From the NCBI RefSeq assembly GCF_008763945.1, contig NZ_VTQH01000003.1:496001-560000 (forward strand): 64,000 nt of DNA. The letters are read 5' to 3'. Source of the stretch: Microbacterium testaceum StLB037 (GTDB lineage Bacteria; Actinomycetota; Actinomycetes; Actinomycetales; Microbacteriaceae). The notes under the pieces were generated by a model. The model was not told the DNA's origin, did not search any database, and saw nothing but the letters and a program-made list of their open reading frames with translations. Positions 50,021 through 60,360 of this stretch are shown here, piece after piece. Made by a program: the position numbers and the translations under genes. Position 1 is the stretch's first letter; each line of letters starts with the position of its first letter.

Positions 50021-51382
50021 TCAGTCGGGGACGGGGGTCGCCTCGAGCTCGATGCGGAACACCGTCCCTCCTCCCGCGCGGCGGTGAGCTGAGATCCGCC
50101 CACCGAGGCGTTCGACCAGGCGCGCCGCGATCGACAGACCGAGGCCAGAGCCCACCCGGCGCACGTCTTGATAGCGGTCGCGGAGCACTCCGCGTTCGAA
50201 GGCGTGCGCCGCATCGTCGTCCGAGATCCCGGGACCGGTGTCGGCCACCTCGAACAGCGGTGCCCCGTCGGGCCCCGCCGCCGCCCGCACGGTGATCGCG
50301 GTCGAGGCGGCGCTGACGCGCAGAGCGTTCTCGATCAGCCCGTCGAGGACCTGGCGCAGGCGCAGGGGGTCGGTGAGGACGAAGCTTCCGGATGCCACGA
50401 CCACCTCGGCGATCAGATCCACGCCCGCAGTGGCCGCGGCACCGCCCCAGGCGGACACGGTCTGCTGAATGAGCGGTGCGACGGGCGTCGGGGCGAGTCG
50501 GATCGGGAAATCGTCGGCTTCGAGGCGGGCCAGGGCCAGCAGGTCGTCGGTGAAGGTCGCGAGGCGGGCGGCCTCGGCATCCAGAGTCTCTCCGATCTGA
50601 CCGAGGTTGTCCGGCGGCACCAAGCCGTCGCGCAGCGCCGAGGAGTACCCGCGGATGGCGGCGAGGGGAGTGCGCAGCTCGTGCGAGACGGAGAGCAGGA
50701 AGTCTCGCTGACGCCCCTCCGAGTGGGCGAGGGCCGAACGGATGGAGCCTAAGGCGGCTTCGACGTCGCGCACCTCGTCGATCGCGCTGGGCGCGAGGTC
50801 GACGGAGCGGTCTCCCGCGGCGATGCGCCGCGCCGCGCCCGCGAGACCCGCGAGAGGGCGGGTCAGTCTGCGGCTCACGAGGATCGCGACGGCGAGAGCG
50901 GCGACGAAGCCGATGCCGAGCGCGAGGGCGATCCGGGCGAAGACGTCGGCGCCCAGCGCGCGGACGCGGCTGAGGTCTTGAGCGGCCACGACACCCCCAC
51001 CACCGGCGAGGGGGCGTGCCTCGACCGCGAAGGTGGCACGGTCGTGCCGTGCGGTCGTCGACACCGCCGCAGATGTGGCGAGGTCGTGAGCGATGCGCGA
51101 GCCGACCACATCGGCGGCGGGTCCTGTCACCGTGCCGTCGGCGTCGATGACGGCGATCAACGCGTCGGGGTCGCTCAGGGAGGACGAGTCCGAGAGCGCG
51201 GCTTCCCGCTCGGCGGGGGTCGCCGCGGCGAGGCGGTCGACCTGAGTGACGAGGGCAGCCCGGGCCGAAGCCTCGTCGACGGCGCGCAAGAGGGGGAGAG
51301 CAGCGAGAGCCGTCACCCCGACCGCGACGGCCGCCACCATCACGGTCGCCCAGGTGACCGTCCGCTGCAGCGACCTGCTCAC
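50021..51382 (-). CDS. sensor histidine kinase
   Basis: Membrane kinase of 453 residues starting at GTG 51382, overlapping the stop of its regulator gene (GTGA). TM1 is at about 11-32, an extracytoplasmic domain extends to about 150, TM2 'IALALGIGFVAALAVAILVS' is followed by HAMP, the H-box 'SVSHELRTPLAAIRGYSSAL' has His234, then N-box 'LIENALRVS' and 'DTGPGISDDD', 'GSGLGLSIAARLVERL'. All catalytic boxes are present. The stimulus is unknown; the neighbouring LysM and secreted-protein genes suggest envelope sensing, as inference. Confidence 0.92.
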   Translation of the reverse strand: MSRSLQRTVTWATVMVAAVAVGVTALAALPLLRAVDEASARAALVTQVDRLAAATPAEREAALSDSSSLSDPDALIAVIDADGTVTGPAADVVGSRIAHDLATSAAVSTTARHDRATFAVEARPLAGGGGVVAAQDLSRVRALGADVFARIALALGIGFVAALAVAILVSRRLTRPLAGLAGAARRIAAGDRSVDLAPSAIDEVRDVEAALGSIRSALAHSEGRQRDFLLSVSHELRTPLAAIRGYSSALRDGLVPPDNLGQIGETLDAEAARLATFTDDLLALARLEADDFPIRLAPTPVAPLIQQTVSAWGGAAATAGVDLIAEVVVASGSFVLTDPLRLRQVLDGLIENALRVSAASTAITVRAAAGPDGAPLFEVADTGPGISDDDAAHAFERGVLRDRYQDVRRVGSGLGLSIAARLVERLGGRISAHRRAGGGTVFRIELEATPVPD

Positions 51383-52065
51383 GCCTGCACCGCGTACCCG
51401 ACGCTGCGGATCGTGCGGATGCGATCGGGGGAGCCCATCTTCGCCCGCACCTGCGCGATGTGGGTGTCGACGGTCCGCGTGCCCGAGTAGTCGGCGATGC
51501 CCCACACCTCAGCCAGCAGTTGGGATCGCGAGAACACCTGGCCGGGGCGCCGCATGAGCTGCACGAGGAGGTCGAACTCCGTCGCCGTGAGCTCGACGGG
51601 GCGCCCCTCGACGCGGACTGTGCGGCGCGCGGCATCCACCTCCCACTCTCCGACGCGCAGGACCTCGGTCGCAGCGCTCACCTGCGAACGACGCACGAGA
51701 GCCTTGACCCGGGCCACGAGTTCGCGCGGAGAAGCCGGTTTGGCGAGGTAATCGTCGGCGCCGAGCTCGAGGCCGAGAAGGCGATCCACCTCCGCGTCGC
51801 GCGCGGTGGAGAAGATCACGGGCGTCCAGTCGTTCTCCCTCCGCAGACGGCTCACCAGCTCGATGCCATCGATACCCGGCAGGCCGATGTCGACGACCGC
51901 AGCGACCGGGCGCAGGCGGCGGATATCGGCGAGGCCGGAGTCACCGTCGCGTGCCAGGTGCACGCCGAAGCCCGCCTCCGCGAGGTAGAGGCGGGCCACG
52001 TCGGCGATCGCGTGTTCGTCCTCGACGACCACGACGAGCCCACGTTCAACGGTCACGGGCACCAT
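51379..52065 (-). CDS. OmpR-family response regulator
   Basis: Response regulator of 228 residues, cognate to the kinase that follows. The receiver has the acidic pair in 'VVVEDEHAI', the phospho-acceptor Asp59 in 'AVVDIGLPGIDG' and Lys109 in 'DDYLAKPASPRELVARVK'. The C-terminal winged helix contains 'ELTATEFDLLVQLMRRPGQV' and ends 'IRTIRSVGYAVQA'. I use ATG 52065; the GTG three codons later is an alternative. The pair lies downstream of a secreted-protein gene with 57 bases between. Confidence 0.92.
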   Translation of the reverse strand: MVPVTVERGLVVVVEDEHAIADVARLYLAEAGFGVHLARDGDSGLADIRRLRPVAAVVDIGLPGIDGIELVSRLRRENDWTPVIFSTARDAEVDRLLGLELGADDYLAKPASPRELVARVKALVRRSQVSAATEVLRVGEWEVDAARRTVRVEGRPVELTATEFDLLVQLMRRPGQVFSRSQLLAEVWGIADYSGTRTVDTHIAQVRAKMGSPDRIRTIRSVGYAVQA

Positions 52066-52122
52066 CCGTCATGGGCACACGGTAGGTCCGGCTCGCAAGA
52101 ACGGGCTGTGAGCGCGTTCACC

Positions 52123-52842
52123 TCACTTCACGCCGGTGCGGACGGTCTTGGCATCCTGGTTCGCGGTGTGCACGGCGGTGTCGAGGGCCTTCACCTGGTC
52201 GCGGACGTGCGAGAGAGAGCCGGCATCGCCGGCGACGGTGGCGGGAGAGAGGGCCAGGGCGCTCGCCGACAGGCCGTTCGCGTCGGTCTGGGCGGTCGAG
52301 ATCTGGGTCGACAGGTCGGAGAGGGCGTCGGTGAGGGCACTCGTGCTCTTGTCGGGGTGGGCAGCGAGAGCGGCGCTCAGCTTCTGCTGTTCGGCTTGCA
52401 GCCGCGGGAGTGCCCGTGCGGTCACATCGTCGACGCGAGCAGCCCATCGGGTCTCGGGCAGAGCGAGCTTGCGCACGGCATACGTCGTCGCGGCGGTCCG
52501 CACCTCGGTGCGCACCTTCTTCACCGTCGTCGCCGCGGCGATGTCGGATTGCAAAGCGTGGATGCCGTCGAGGTCGTCGTTCAGGATCGCCAGCGCCTTC
52601 GTGCGGTCATCGTCGGTCAGGCCGGTGTTCGCGGTGAGGCGGGTGATCTGCGCGGTGAGGGCGTCGATCTGCTTTCCCGCGGCCGCAGTGGCTCGCGCCT
52701 GGACGTCGCTGAGACTGGCGGGTGCGTGCGCCGAGGCCGACGGTGCGGGTGTCGCCGCGGACGCGGCCAGGGGAGCGGCGACCACCGCACCCACGGTGAG
52801 AGCGGCGACGGCGAGCGGGGTGAGGAGCGAAGAGGTTCTCAT
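52123..52842 (-). CDS. secreted alpha-helical protein of unknown function
   Basis: A 239-residue exported protein. A signal peptide is clear ('LLTPLAVAALTVGAVVAAPL', then 'AASAATPAPS' with an AxA cleavage site near residue 30). The rest is almost all helix with Asp/Thr/Ala heptads ('AGKQIDALTAQITRLTANTG', 'LQAEQQKLSAALAAH', 'LSDLSTQISTAQTDA'). No enzyme motif, cysteine or lipobox is visible. Start ATG 52842 with ggagag upstream. Its position just before the two-component genes makes it a possible signal partner or target, which I cannot test here. Confidence 0.7.
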   Translation of the reverse strand: MRTSSLLTPLAVAALTVGAVVAAPLAASAATPAPSASAHAPASLSDVQARATAAAGKQIDALTAQITRLTANTGLTDDDRTKALAILNDDLDGIHALQSDIAAATTVKKVRTEVRTAATTYAVRKLALPETRWAARVDDVTARALPRLQAEQQKLSAALAAHPDKSTSALTDALSDLSTQISTAQTDANGLSASALALSPATVAGDAGSLSHVRDQVKALDTAVHTANQDAKTVRTGVK

Positions 52843-52898
52843 GAGGGCACTCTCCCTCGCGCTCGTGGCCGTTGCGTCAGCGCTGTGTTCGGGTCGTG

Positions 52899-54485
52899 TC
52901 AGGCGCCCTTGAACGTCCGCAACTGGGCGAGCAGCCTCGGCGCGCTCGCGTCGAAGCGCGCACCGCCGATGAGCACGCCGCCCGCGAAGACGATCGCGCC
53001 CCAGACCAGTCCGATCGCGAGCGAGACCCATCCGGCGCCCGTCACGTCGAAGAAGACGGCCATCGCGGCGGGGATCACGGCGGGCAGGGCGAGCACGGCG
53101 ACGAGAGCCCAGCAGAGGAAGAACGCCAAGAACATCGTGAACGTCGAGCCGGGCACGCGCTTGAAGGGGGAATCGCCGGGCGCGGGAGTGGGCACGACGA
53201 GCAGCGCCGAGCTGACGGCACTCACGCCGAGCCCGACCAGCGTGAGCCCCAGCGAGCCGCCGATGATCGCGGGGAGCAGCTCCCATCTGCCGGCGATCGC
53301 CAGCGTCACGACGTCGGCGAGCAGCACGAGGGGGATGCTCACGGTCGCCGCGCCGAGCATGCGGCCCAGGCGATCGTCGCGCCCGCGGATCCCGGTCTGC
53401 ATCACGGTCGCGAAGGCGGTGCCGTCGTACGAGACGTCGGTGTACGCCAGGATTCCCGCGAAGAACCCGACCAGCAGACCGGACGCCGCGAAGAACGGTC
53501 CGTGGAGGTCGCCGAACGAGTAGACCAGCACCAGGATGGGGGCGAACGGGATCAGCAGCAGCTGCCGCAGGTACCGGAAGTCACGCGTCCACGACGTGAG
53601 CGAGCGCGCCCACGTGGCGCCGACCGGGTTCGAGGGCATGACGCCGAACCACCCGAGAGACCCGGAGCGACGGCGCGAGGCCGTGCGCGCGGGGGGAGCG
53701 ACGACGGATGCCGACAGGCTCCGCCGCCAGAGCAGCCACAGCACCGTGAGGGTGGCGACGGCGATCGCGAGCTTGAGGATTCCGGTGATCCACGCTCCCG
53801 CGGCGACGTCTCCGGGCACGGCCCAGGCGGCCGCGATCGGCGTCCACGACAACGCCGAGACGATCGCCTGCAGCTGCACGCCCCGCTCGCTCGCCGCGAC
53901 GAGGCCGTCGGCGATGCCGATGAAGATCGGGCTTGCGAAGATGAGGAGGGCGAAACCGACCAGTCCGATGATCTCGCGGGTGCGGCGACCCCCGCCGATC
54001 CCCGCCGCGAGGGCGGCCACCGCGCGCGAGGCCACCACGCAGGTCACCACGCCGAGCGGCACGCACACCACCGCGGCGACGGCGGCGACCGGGTAGCGAA
54101 CCCAGACCAGGAACACGGCCAGTGAACCGATCGCCGTGGCGATCCCCGGAACCCCTGTGAGGCCGCCGGCGGTGATCGCGACCATCATCTGGCGGGTCGT
54201 CATCGGGAACGGCGCGAGCTTCGCGGGATCGAGGGTGGTGTCGAGGCCCGCGGCGAAGATCGGACCCACCACCCACCCGAGGGTCAGGACCGCGCCGGCG
54301 ACCGTGACGACGGACCGCGCGAGGGCGAGGTCGTGCGTGCCGACGAAGAAGAGTCCGACGCCGACGAGCAGCAGCATCCACAGCGCACCGATGACCCCGA
54401 AGATGAAGCCGACCAACTGCAGGGGGCTCCGCGACAGGGTGTTCCCCAGCACGCGGAACCGGATCTTCAGGACTGTCGCAACCAC
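52899..54485 (-). CDS. ABC transporter permease (multi-TM, ABC-2-like exporter)
   Basis: Membrane protein of 528 residues with about 12 hydrophobic segments, arranged as two similar halves around a cytoplasmic Arg-rich loop ('ARTASRRRSGSLGWFG'). It starts at GTG 54485, inside the end of the ATPase gene (19-base overlap), so the two are translated together and form one transporter. Such large permeases beside a single ATPase are usually exporters; the substrate is unknown. Confidence 0.85.
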   Translation of the reverse strand: MVATVLKIRFRVLGNTLSRSPLQLVGFIFGVIGALWMLLLVGVGLFFVGTHDLALARSVVTVAGAVLTLGWVVGPIFAAGLDTTLDPAKLAPFPMTTRQMMVAITAGGLTGVPGIATAIGSLAVFLVWVRYPVAAVAAVVCVPLGVVTCVVASRAVAALAAGIGGGRRTREIIGLVGFALLIFASPIFIGIADGLVAASERGVQLQAIVSALSWTPIAAAWAVPGDVAAGAWITGILKLAIAVATLTVLWLLWRRSLSASVVAPPARTASRRRSGSLGWFGVMPSNPVGATWARSLTSWTRDFRYLRQLLLIPFAPILVLVYSFGDLHGPFFAASGLLVGFFAGILAYTDVSYDGTAFATVMQTGIRGRDDRLGRMLGAATVSIPLVLLADVVTLAIAGRWELLPAIIGGSLGLTLVGLGVSAVSSALLVVPTPAPGDSPFKRVPGSTFTMFLAFFLCWALVAVLALPAVIPAAMAVFFDVTGAGWVSLAIGLVWGAIVFAGGVLIGGARFDASAPRLLAQLRTFKGA

Positions 54486-55297
54486 TGCGGCCCCTCCGCG
54501 TGGTGGCGCCCGCCGACCAGCTCGACGAAGCGGTCCTGCAGCGTCTGCGCGCCGCGCACCTCGTCCACCGTCCCGGATGCCAGCAGGCGGCCCTGCGCGA
54601 TGACGGCGACGTGGTCGCACATGCGCTGCACGAGGTCCATCGAGTGGCTCGAGACGATCACCGTGCCGCCCGTGGCGGTGTAGCCGCGCAGGATGTCCTC
54701 GATGTTGGCCGCCGACACCGGGTCGACGGACTCGAAGGGCTCGTCGAGCACGAGAAGGCGCGGGGCGTGCACGAGAGCGCACGCGAGCGCGACCTTCTTG
54801 GTCATGCCCGCGGAGTAATCCACGACGGGGGTGCCGGCCGCGTCGGTGAGGTCCATGATGCGCAGCAGATCAGCGGCGCGCGCGCTCACCTCGTCGCGGG
54901 AGAGCCCGAACATCATGCCCGTGTACGTCACGAGCTGTTCGCCGGTTAGCCGATCGAAGAGGCGCACGCCGTCGGCGAGGTTGCCGATGAGTCTCTTCGC
55001 CTCGACCGGTTGCGTCCAGACGTCCACTCCGTGGATGCGCGCGGTGCCGGCATCCGGTCTCAGGAGTCCGGTCGCCATCGACAGCGTCGTCGTCTTCCCC
55101 GCGCCGTTCGGCCCGACGAGGCCGTAGAAGGAGCCGGAGGGGACGACGAGGTCGAGGCCTTCGACCGCGACCTTCTGGCCGAAGTGCTTCGCCAGGCCCG
55201 CCAGCTGCATCGCCGGGAGCGAGTCGCTCGAGGTGGGCGGTGCGACCGCCTCGGGCAGGGCGGACGGCGGCGGGACGTCACGGGGAATGTCGGTCAC
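54467..55297 (-). CDS. ABC transporter ATP-binding protein
   Basis: ATPase subunit of 276 residues. Walker A is 'GLVGPNGAGKTTTLSMATGL', the signature is 'VDYSAGMTKKVALACALVHA' (SAGM in place of the common LSGGQ, as in many drug- and ABC-2-type exporters), Walker B 'LLVLDEPFESVD' and the H-loop 'VIVSSHSMDLVQ'. A Pro/Ser-rich leader of about 25 residues precedes the fold. It pairs with the permease it overlaps. A hairpin just upstream separates it from the next ABC system. Confidence 0.92.
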   Translation of the reverse strand: MTDIPRDVPPPSALPEAVAPPTSSDSLPAMQLAGLAKHFGQKVAVEGLDLVVPSGSFYGLVGPNGAGKTTTLSMATGLLRPDAGTARIHGVDVWTQPVEAKRLIGNLADGVRLFDRLTGEQLVTYTGMMFGLSRDEVSARAADLLRIMDLTDAAGTPVVDYSAGMTKKVALACALVHAPRLLVLDEPFESVDPVSAANIEDILRGYTATGGTVIVSSHSMDLVQRMCDHVAVIAQGRLLASGTVDEVRGAQTLQDRFVELVGGRHHAEGPQWLRQS

Positions 55298-55314
55298 GCC
55301 TCGAACCTATCGGC

Positions 55315-55345
55315 GCGCGGCGGGGCATTCCCAGCCCCGCCGCGC
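55315..55345 (-). terminator. terminator between two ABC operons
   Basis: Perfect 12-bp inverted repeat (55315-55326 and 55334-55345) with a 7-base loop, behind the stop of the MacB-like permease gene. Confidence 0.75.
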
Positions 55346-55357
55346 AACTCTGCGTTC

Positions 55358-56650
55358 TCAGTATCGAATGGCGTCGATGACCTTCACCCGCACGGCGACG
55401 AGGGCGGGGAGAAGCCCCGCGATCGCGCCGACCACGGTCGCGGCGACGAGCCCGGTGATCGCGGCGTCGACGGGGAAGGGCGGGAAGTCGCTCACCATGC
55501 CCTGTCCGATGAGGTCGCGCATCGCCGGGGACTGCACGACGAGGATCGACACGATCACCCCCACCGCTCCCGCCACGACGGTGGCGACGACGCTCTCCAT
55601 CATCACGGCGAAGAACACGCGGCCGGCGGTGGCACCGAAGCTGCGACGGATGCCGATCTCGCGCACGCGCTGCTTCACGGTGACCAGCGCGATGTTCACC
55701 AGACCCAGGGCCCCCAGGAGCAGAACGAGCACCGCGATGCCGATCACGACGAGCTTGGTCACCAGGAACGGGTCGTCGCCGTAGGTCGCCCAGTCGTTGC
55801 GCGAGGCGTCGACCGAGACGTTCTCACCGAGGGCTCCAGCCAGATCGCGCTTGATGACCGTCGTCAGCTGCTCGGAGATCTCGGGCGGCACCCACATCTC
55901 GTACTGGCTCTGGGGAGCACCCTGACCGTAGGGATCGGTGGCCGCGGCTCCCGCGCCGCGCTCGCCGGTGGCGGCTTCCTGCATCGCGGCGAGGTGATCG
56001 GCGAGCATGATCATCGTCGGCTGGGTCTCCCACGCCGCCGCGCGAACCACCCCGACCACGACGGCCGTCGTGCCGCCCGCCGGGATTCCGGATGCCGCGT
56101 TCGGCACGCCCTGCCCGGCCAGCGCCACCACCGGGTGGCTGGAGAGAGGCGGGTTGCCCATCCGGTCCCAGAAGACGCTGTTCACGATGAGCTGCGGAGC
56201 GAGCTGCTGGGCGTCGAGGGGCGTGAACCACTCGCCCTCGGCCATCTGCACCCGGTGCATCTCGCCGTACGGCTGATCCACCGCCTGTGTGACGACCTCG
56301 ACCGCTCCGTCGGGGAACGGCACCCGCTGCGACACGTTCTGCACGCGCGTGGCGTACGACACGTCGTACCGGTCGATGACCTCGGCCCAGGCGGCATCCA
56401 TCTTCTTCGCGTCGAGGGCGACCCCGTCGGTGCGGAAGGCCGAGACGAGCAGCGTCGCGGGGCGCCCCGACGAGCGCTCGCTGAGTTCCTGGTTCGCCTG
56501 CTGCACGATGGCGCCGAGGGCGACCACCGTGGTCAGCGAGCACACCGCCACCGCGACGCCCACGAGCGAGAGCAGCACGCGGGTGCGATGGACGCGGACC
56601 TCTTGCCAGGCCTCGAGCAGTGCGCCGACGAGCGCCGTGAGCGCGCGCAT
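55358..56650 (-). CDS. MacB-like ABC transporter permease (FtsX fold)
   Basis: Permease of 430 residues with the MacB/LolC layout: TM1 near the N-terminus ('[20 protein letters not shown]'), a large extracytoplasmic domain of about 230 residues, then three TM segments with '[20 protein letters not shown]' between them, the FtsX hallmark. It starts at ATG 56650, overlapping the ATPase stop by one base. With the ATPase and the membrane-fusion-like protein upstream it forms a three-part system of the MacAB/YknXYZ kind, likely exporting a peptide or lipid-like compound. Confidence 0.9.
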   Translation of the reverse strand: MRALTALVGALLEAWQEVRVHRTRVLLSLVGVAVAVCSLTTVVALGAIVQQANQELSERSSGRPATLLVSAFRTDGVALDAKKMDAAWAEVIDRYDVSYATRVQNVSQRVPFPDGAVEVVTQAVDQPYGEMHRVQMAEGEWFTPLDAQQLAPQLIVNSVFWDRMGNPPLSSHPVVALAGQGVPNAASGIPAGGTTAVVVGVVRAAAWETQPTMIMLADHLAAMQEAATGERGAGAAATDPYGQGAPQSQYEMWVPPEISEQLTTVIKRDLAGALGENVSVDASRNDWATYGDDPFLVTKLVVIGIAVLVLLLGALGLVNIALVTVKQRVREIGIRRSFGATAGRVFFAVMMESVVATVVAGAVGVIVSILVVQSPAMRDLIGQGMVSDFPPFPVDAAITGLVAATVVGAIAGLLPALVAVRVKVIDAIRY

Positions 56651-57450
56651 CAGGCGTCACCCCGTTCGGTGTCGGCGAGCCCCAGCGCGACCAGCGCGTC
56701 AGCCGGTTGCTCGTCCGGCGCAGCCGCCTCGCGGCGGTCGCGGCGCGTGAGCGGTTCGAGCGTCGGATCGTCGACGGCCGTCAGCACCCCGCGATCGAGA
56801 CGGAAGTGCCGGCGCGCGCGGCGGGCGATCGTCGGGTCGTGCGTGATGATCACCTGGGCGGCGCCCGTGCGCTCGGCGACCTCGTCGATGAGCTCCATGA
56901 CGCTCTGGCCGGTGTCGAGGTCGAGCGCGCCGGTGGGCTCGTCGGCGAGGATCAGACGCGGGCCGCGGACCAGGGAGCGGGCGATCGCCACGCGCTGCTG
57001 CTCGCCGCCGGAGAGGCGGTCGGGCATGCTGTTCAACCGGTGCTCGAGTCCGACGAGGGCGAGCATGTCGGCGGCCATCTTCTTCCGACGCCAGAACGTG
57101 CGGCCGGTGGAGTACAGCAGGGGCATCGTGACGTTCTCGAGCGCGGTGCGACCGGGCAGCAGGTTGAACTGCTGGAAGACGAAACCGATCGCCGCCCCGC
57201 GCAGGCGGTCGCGCTGCGCCGCGGAGTACTGCTTCACCGGGCGGTCGTCGAAGGTGATTTCGCCGCTCGTGGGCGTATCGAGGAGGCCGAGCATGTTCAG
57301 CAGCGTCGACTTGCCCGAACCCGACCGACCGACGATCGAGACGTGGTCGCCGGGCTCGATCACGAGGTCCACGCCGTTGAGGATCGTCAGCGCGGGCTGA
57401 TCCTGGGGGATCACCGTCCGGGTGACGTCGCGAAGGGCGAGCAGGCTCAC
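56650..57450 (-). CDS. MacB-type ABC transporter ATP-binding protein
   Basis: ATPase of 266 residues, LolD/MacB class. Walker A '[20 protein letters not shown]', Q-loop '[19 protein letters not shown]', signature '[17 protein letters not shown]' and Walker B '[12 protein letters not shown]' are complete. A C-terminal extension of about 35 residues is Asp/Arg/Ala-rich. I use GTG 57450, which overlaps the stop of the upstream membrane-fusion gene (GTGA). Confidence 0.93.
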   Translation of the reverse strand: MSLLALRDVTRTVIPQDQPALTILNGVDLVIEPGDHVSIVGRSGSGKSTLLNMLGLLDTPTSGEITFDDRPVKQYSAAQRDRLRGAAIGFVFQQFNLLPGRTALENVTMPLLYSTGRTFWRRKKMAADMLALVGLEHRLNSMPDRLSGGEQQRVAIARSLVRGPRLILADEPTGALDLDTGQSVMELIDEVAERTGAAQVIITHDPTIARRARRHFRLDRGVLTAVDDPTLEPLTRRDRREAAAPDEQPADALVALGLADTERGDA

Positions 57451-58493
57451 GAGGCGGCGACCGATTGGCAGTACATCGAGCCGTCGGGATAGACGGTGCA
57501 CCCGTCGTCGACCGGTGCCATGGCCCCGGGCGCGAACTCGAGGATCTCTTCTCCCTCGGCGAGACCCTCGGTGATCTGCACCTGTGTGCCGTCGGTGAGG
57601 CCGAGGGCGACGGCGCGCTCGGCGGTGGTGCCGTCGGGGCTCGACACCCAGACCGTCCCGCTCTGCGCGGCACCCCGCACGGAGGTGGTCGGAACCAGGA
57701 GCACGCCCTCCGCTCGACCGCCCGCGAGGGTCATCTCGGCCGCGAGACCCGAGAATACGGTGACATCGCCGGGAACCGTGCAGGTCGCGGTCGTGCCGGA
57801 GCCCGCCGAACCCGTGCCGCCCGTCGAGGTGCCACCGGATGCCGCTGACTCACTGCCGGTGCTTCCCGCGAGGGGCGTCGTGATGCGGAGATCGCCGCAG
57901 GTGAACGCCGCGGGTCCGCCCGTGATGGTGACCGAGGCCTCGGTGGGACGGTTCAGAAGACGATACTGCTGAGACGGCTCGAGGGTGCCGCTCACGGAGA
58001 ACGTCGGCGGGGCGACCGTTCCGGCGGCCGCGCCGATCGTGACGTCCTGCCCCGCGATCACGGCGAGCGAGCTCAGGGTGCCCGCGGCGGGAGCGGTGAC
58101 GTCGACGTACCGGAAGACGGCCGGCTTGGCCTTGCCCTCGGCATCCACGCTGTCGGCGGGATCCCTTTCGATCGGCACCTTGACGTTGAAGACGATGTCG
58201 CCCTCGGCGACGCTCGCCCCCTCGGCGATGAAGATCTTGTTCACGGTTCCCGCGGCGGTCGACTTCATCGTCACCGCCGGGTCGGCCGTGACCGTCGCCT
58301 TGATGACGACGTCGTTCGTGATCGTGCCCAGGGCCGCGACCGTGCGCGGCTCGACGATCGCCCCGGTGGGTTGCGCGGGGGCGGCGTCGGCCGGCCGATC
58401 CGGGAAGAACGCCAGTTTGATCAGCGCCGCCGCCACCAGGGCGACCAGAAGAAGACGCAGAATCGGAAAGACCCACGTACGTGCGATCCCCAT
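57447..58493 (-). CDS. membrane-fusion-like (HlyD/MacA-type) subunit of the ABC exporter
   Basis: Protein of 348 residues with one N-terminal TM ('[20 protein letters not shown]') and an outside domain. It carries biotinyl-lipoyl-like half motifs ('[20 protein letters not shown]' and '[20 protein letters not shown]') typical of MacA/YknX, with a Gly/Ser/Thr-rich linker and a C-terminal barrel ('[20 protein letters not shown]'). Two cysteines near the C-terminus ('[15 protein letters not shown]') may form a disulfide. In a monoderm cell it would work at the membrane without an outer-membrane channel. First gene of the operon. Confidence 0.88.
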   Translation of the reverse strand: MGIARTWVFPILRLLLVALVAAALIKLAFFPDRPADAAPAQPTGAIVEPRTVAALGTITNDVVIKATVTADPAVTMKSTAAGTVNKIFIAEGASVAEGDIVFNVKVPIERDPADSVDAEGKAKPAVFRYVDVTAPAAGTLSSLAVIAGQDVTIGAAAGTVAPPTFSVSGTLEPSQQYRLLNRPTEASVTITGGPAAFTCGDLRITTPLAGSTGSESAASGGTSTGGTGSAGSGTTATCTVPGDVTVFSGLAAEMTLAGGRAEGVLLVPTTSVRGAAQSGTVWVSSPDGTTAERAVALGLTDGTQVQITEGLAEGEEILEFAPGAMAPVDDGCTVYPDGSMYCQSVAAS

Positions 58494-58628
58494 GAAAACC
58501 CCCCGGGACAGAACCGTCGTCGAACGTCCTCACCTTAGGGGGAGGGAGGTATCGCCGATGTATGGGCCGGATCGAACCGCGCGCGATTTCACCCGCATGG
58601 ACGGCGCGTCGGCCCCTGGGACGGACGA

Positions 58629-58678
58629 CGGATGCCACGACCCCGAGCGTTCTGAGAACGACGGGGGCGTGGCATCCG
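58629..58678 (-). terminator. hairpin after the amino-acid permease gene
   Basis: Inverted repeat 58629-58644 / 58663-58678 (16 bp, one mismatch), 13 bases beyond the permease stop on the minus strand, between it and the ABC operon promoter. No T-run is present. Confidence 0.6.
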
Positions 58679-58691
58679 GTGTCTGCTCGGG

Positions 58692-60191
58692 TTACTCCTT
58701 GGGTGGGGAGACCACGCGGGGCTTCGTCGGGTCGAGCGGGGCTCCCGTTTCGAGTCGCGCGTGGCTGCGCGAGTACGCGAAGTAGATCGCGAAGCCGAGG
58801 GCGAGCCAGATGAGGAACCGCAGCCACGTCTCGACCGAGAGGTTGAGCATGAGGTAGGTGCAGATGAGCGCCGAGAGGACCGGCAGCACCGGGCTCAGGG
58901 GCACGCGGAAGCCGCGCTTGAGGTCGGGGCGCTTGCGACGGAGCACGATCACGCCGATCGAGACGAGCACGAAGGCGGACAGCGTTCCGATGTTCACCAT
59001 CTCTTCGAGCACGCCGATCGGGGTGAGGCCCGCGACGACGGCGACGATGAGGGTCACCATGATCGAGATGACCCAGGGCGTGCGGAAGCGCGGGTGCACC
59101 TTCGCGAGGGCGCCGGGAAGCAGGCGGTCGCGCGACATCGCGAAGATGATACGCGTCGCACCGATCATGAGCGTCAGCACCACGGTGGTGAGACCGGCCA
59201 CGGCGCCGGCGGCGATGACCGTGGCCATCCACGTCTGGCCGTGGAAGGCGAAGGCGTTCGCGAGGGCCGCCGAGGGGTTGAGCTCCGAGTAGGGCACCAT
59301 CCCGGTGACGACGATGGCGACGGCGCAGTAGAGGATCGTGCAGATGACGAGCGAGGCGATGATGCCGATGGGCAGGTCGCGCTGCGGGCGCTTGGTCTCT
59401 TCCGCCGTCGTCGCCACGACGTCGAAGCCGATGTAGGCGAAGAACACCAGCGCCGCACCGGCCAGGATCCCGCCGACGCCGAAGGTCGCCGGTTGCAGGC
59501 CCGAGAGGAACTGCAGGAGCGGCTGGGTGAGGCCCGACGCCGACTCGGTGGGCACCGACTCGGGGACGAAGGGGCTGTAGTTGGCCGGGTTGATGAACAT
59601 GATGCCCGCGATGATCACGAACAGCACGATGAAGAGCTTCACCGCCACGAGCACGAGGTTCACCCGCAGCGACTCCTTGATGCCGAGGGTCATCAGACCG
59701 CCGAGCACTAGGACGAGGAGGATCGCGGGGAGGTCGACGACGCCGCCGTACGAGATCTCTGCGGGGAGGGTGACGCCGAGCTGCTGCAGGAAGGTGCCGA
59801 GGTACGCGCTCCACCCCTGGGCCACGACGCTGGCGCCGAGGAACATCTCGAGAATGAGGTCCCACCCGATGATCCACGCGAACAGCTCGCCGAGCGAGGC
59901 ATAAGAGAAGGTGTACGCGGAGCCCGAGACGGGGACGGTCGAGGCGAATTCCGCGTAGCACATGGCCGCGAGCCCGCACGCGATGGCGGCGATGATGAAG
60001 CTGATCACGACGGCGGGACCCGCGACGTCGTGGGCGGCGCGACCGGTCAGGGTGAAGATGCCCGCGCCGATCACGACGCCGACACCGAAGACGGTCAGAT
60101 CGACGGCGCTGAGGGACTTCTTGAGACGGAACTCCGGCTCATCGGTGTCGGCGATGGATTGTTCCACCGACTTGGTACGGAAAAGGCTCAC
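58692..60191 (-). CDS. APC-superfamily amino-acid permease
   Basis: Transporter of 499 residues with about 12-14 TM segments, of the cationic-amino-acid-type (CAT/YfnA-like) APC branch. Diagnostic pieces: 'GVGVVIGAGIFTLTGRAAHD' (TM1 substrate site), 'FASTVPVSGSAYTFSYASLG', 'FFAYIGFDVVATTAEETKRP' and 'RFRTPWVISIMVTLIVAVVA'. The start at GTG 60191 has gaggaag 7 bases upstream. The exact amino acid is not deducible. Confidence 0.92.
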   Translation of the reverse strand: MSLFRTKSVEQSIADTDEPEFRLKKSLSAVDLTVFGVGVVIGAGIFTLTGRAAHDVAGPAVVISFIIAAIACGLAAMCYAEFASTVPVSGSAYTFSYASLGELFAWIIGWDLILEMFLGASVVAQGWSAYLGTFLQQLGVTLPAEISYGGVVDLPAILLVLVLGGLMTLGIKESLRVNLVLVAVKLFIVLFVIIAGIMFINPANYSPFVPESVPTESASGLTQPLLQFLSGLQPATFGVGGILAGAALVFFAYIGFDVVATTAEETKRPQRDLPIGIIASLVICTILYCAVAIVVTGMVPYSELNPSAALANAFAFHGQTWMATVIAAGAVAGLTTVVLTLMIGATRIIFAMSRDRLLPGALAKVHPRFRTPWVISIMVTLIVAVVAGLTPIGVLEEMVNIGTLSAFVLVSIGVIVLRRKRPDLKRGFRVPLSPVLPVLSALICTYLMLNLSVETWLRFLIWLALGFAIYFAYSRSHARLETGAPLDPTKPRVVSPPKE

Positions 60192-60360
60192 GCGACGCTT
60201 CCTCTGTCTCGAGTGATGTTCCGGGAGCGAACACCACCCACGGAGGATAGTCCCCCCGTGGCCCCCCTGCCTATCCCGGGGTCGGGCTGGACAACGCGCT
60301 AATAGCAGAAGAAAGTTATGCGGGAAATTCATCGAATGCAGGTGTAAGGTTTTCCGTATT

